Shown one piece after another: positions 63,454 through 64,000 of a DNA stretch of 64,000 nucleotides (position 1 is the stretch's first letter; the number at the start of each line of letters is the position of its first letter). The stretch comes from Fen-999 sp044220545 (GTDB lineage Bacteria; Pseudomonadota; Gammaproteobacteria; Burkholderiales; Rhodocyclaceae). The stretch is taken from positions 1 through 64,000 of the forward strand of contig JBGAQX010000021.1 of the NCBI GenBank assembly GCA_044220545.1, given 5' to 3'. The notes beneath the pieces were generated by a model. That model had not been told where the DNA came from. It was given only the letters and a program-made list of their open reading frames with translations, and did no database searches. The position numbers and the translations under genes were made by a program.

Positions 63454-64000
63454 ATGAGCCGTGATTTACTGATGATGGTGGACGCCCTGGCGAGGGAGAA
63501 GAACGTGAACAAGGATATCGTGTTCGCGGCACTCGAACTTGCCCTGGCTTCGGCTACCAAGAAGCGTATCCACGATGATGCCGACGTGCGTGTCGAAATG
63601 GACCGTGAAACCGGCGATTTCGAGTCTTTTCGGCGCTGGCTGGTATTGCCGGACGCGGATGTCGAGATTCCCGAGCAACAGATCGGACTCATAGACGCGC
63701 AGGAGCAGTTGCCCGACGTGGCGCTGGGCGACTATATCGAAGAGACGCTCGAGCCCATCGACTTCGGCCGTATCGGCGCCCAGGCCGCGAAGCAGGTGAT
63801 TCTGCAAAAGATTCGCGATGCCGAGCGTGAGCAGGTGCTCAACGACTTCCTCGAGCGCAAGGAGCATCTGGTTACCGGTACCGTGAAGCGCATGGAAAAG
63901 GGCAACGCCATCATCGAGGCCGGCCGTATCGAAGCCCTGCTGCCGCGCGATCAGATGATCCCGAAGGAAAACTTGCGTCCCGGTGATCGCGTCCGCGCCT
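63454..64000 (+). CDS. nusA: Transcription termination/antitermination protein NusA, N-terminal part
   Basis: The first 182 codons are visible; the gene runs off the right edge. The start MSRDLLMMVDALAREKNVNK follows TGGAGG. The NusA N-terminal RNA polymerase-binding domain (to about residue 125) and the beginning of the S1 RNA-binding domain (LVTGTVKRMEKGNAIIEAG) are present. It sets pausing and termination. Confidence 0.95.
   Translation, partial: MSRDLLMMVDALAREKNVNKDIVFAALELALASATKKRIHDDADVRVEMDRETGDFESFRRWLVLPDADVEIPEQQIGLIDAQEQLPDVALGDYIEETLEPIDFGRIGAQAAKQVILQKIRDAEREQVLNDFLERKEHLVTGTVKRMEKGNAIIEAGRIEALLPRDQMIPKENLRPGDRVRA

Overview
The window is a dense, high-GC stretch of chromosome with the gene content and order of a betaproteobacterium, most likely from the Rhodocyclales or a close relative. 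This placement is inferred from the long trpS-scpA-scpB-rluB-rimP-nusA block, the phasin plus CoA-transferase pair typical of polyhydroxyalkanoate makers, and the sulfide-oxidation genes; no ribosomal RNA is present to confirm it. I saw no rRNA, tRNA, CRISPR array, insertion sequence or prophage. Coding density is very high, with many 4-bp start/stop overlaps and several GTG or TTG starts.

Layout. 1-3050 (minus): a gene cut by the left edge, a glycine-rich sulfur-globule-like secreted protein, a degenerate secreted nuclease-fold protein, a PatB-type C-S lyase and a small cytochrome c. 3179-8678: a zinc-ribbon membrane protein, then a minus-strand TonB / divergent FeoB / Ser-Thr kinase operon, then a divergent ankyrin protein. 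8675-15427: the most striking block. A minus-strand operon runs from a nine-heme cytochrome c fused to a membrane cytochrome b (CbcL-like architecture) through a diheme cytochrome and a flavocytochrome c sulfide dehydrogenase flavoprotein to metY. A good sigma-54 promoter precedes it, and a divergent sigma-54 activator with a Cys/His-bearing PAS domain faces it. 15459-19620: an unusual three-gene cassette of sensor-MFS fusion, orphan substrate-binding protein and formyltransferase. 19686-27051: a caspase/FGE fusion protein, a YoaA-type helicase, an ATP-grasp-like gene and the mobB-moeA-moaD-moaE molybdenum cofactor genes. 27048-31599: a chemoreceptor, phasin, CoA-transferase and a BrnT/BrnA-type toxin-antitoxin pair.

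31954-43422: clpB behind a sigma-32 promoter, a thioredoxin-fold protein, tag, a pabB-pabC fusion, a second sulfur-globule-like gene with an apparent one-base frameshift, a patatin-like lipoprotein, rlhA and a DEAD-box helicase whose motif II reads DEGD. 43504-51760: a HEAT protein, a mutarotase, a BaiN-type flavoprotein, an HDOD protein, rbgA/ylqF, a long-form hisG, two unknowns and ettA. 51830-57205: a glycine cleavage operon (gcvT-gcvH-gcvP-gcvR and an orphan lipoyl carrier) behind a tandem glycine riboswitch with its terminator. 57264-64000: PHP phosphatase, YciO, M50 protease, trpS, scpA, scpB, rluB, then the rimP-nusA operon with its own promoter and attenuator-like leader; nusA is cut by the right edge.

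How it may fit together (inference): sulfide would be oxidised in the periplasm by the FccAB-like pair. Electrons could pass to or from the quinone pool through the nine-heme/cytochrome b fusion. Sulfur could be stored in globules coated by the glycine-rich proteins, while metY draws sulfide into homocysteine. The sigma-54 activator, with possible metal or redox ligands in its PAS domain, would switch this on.
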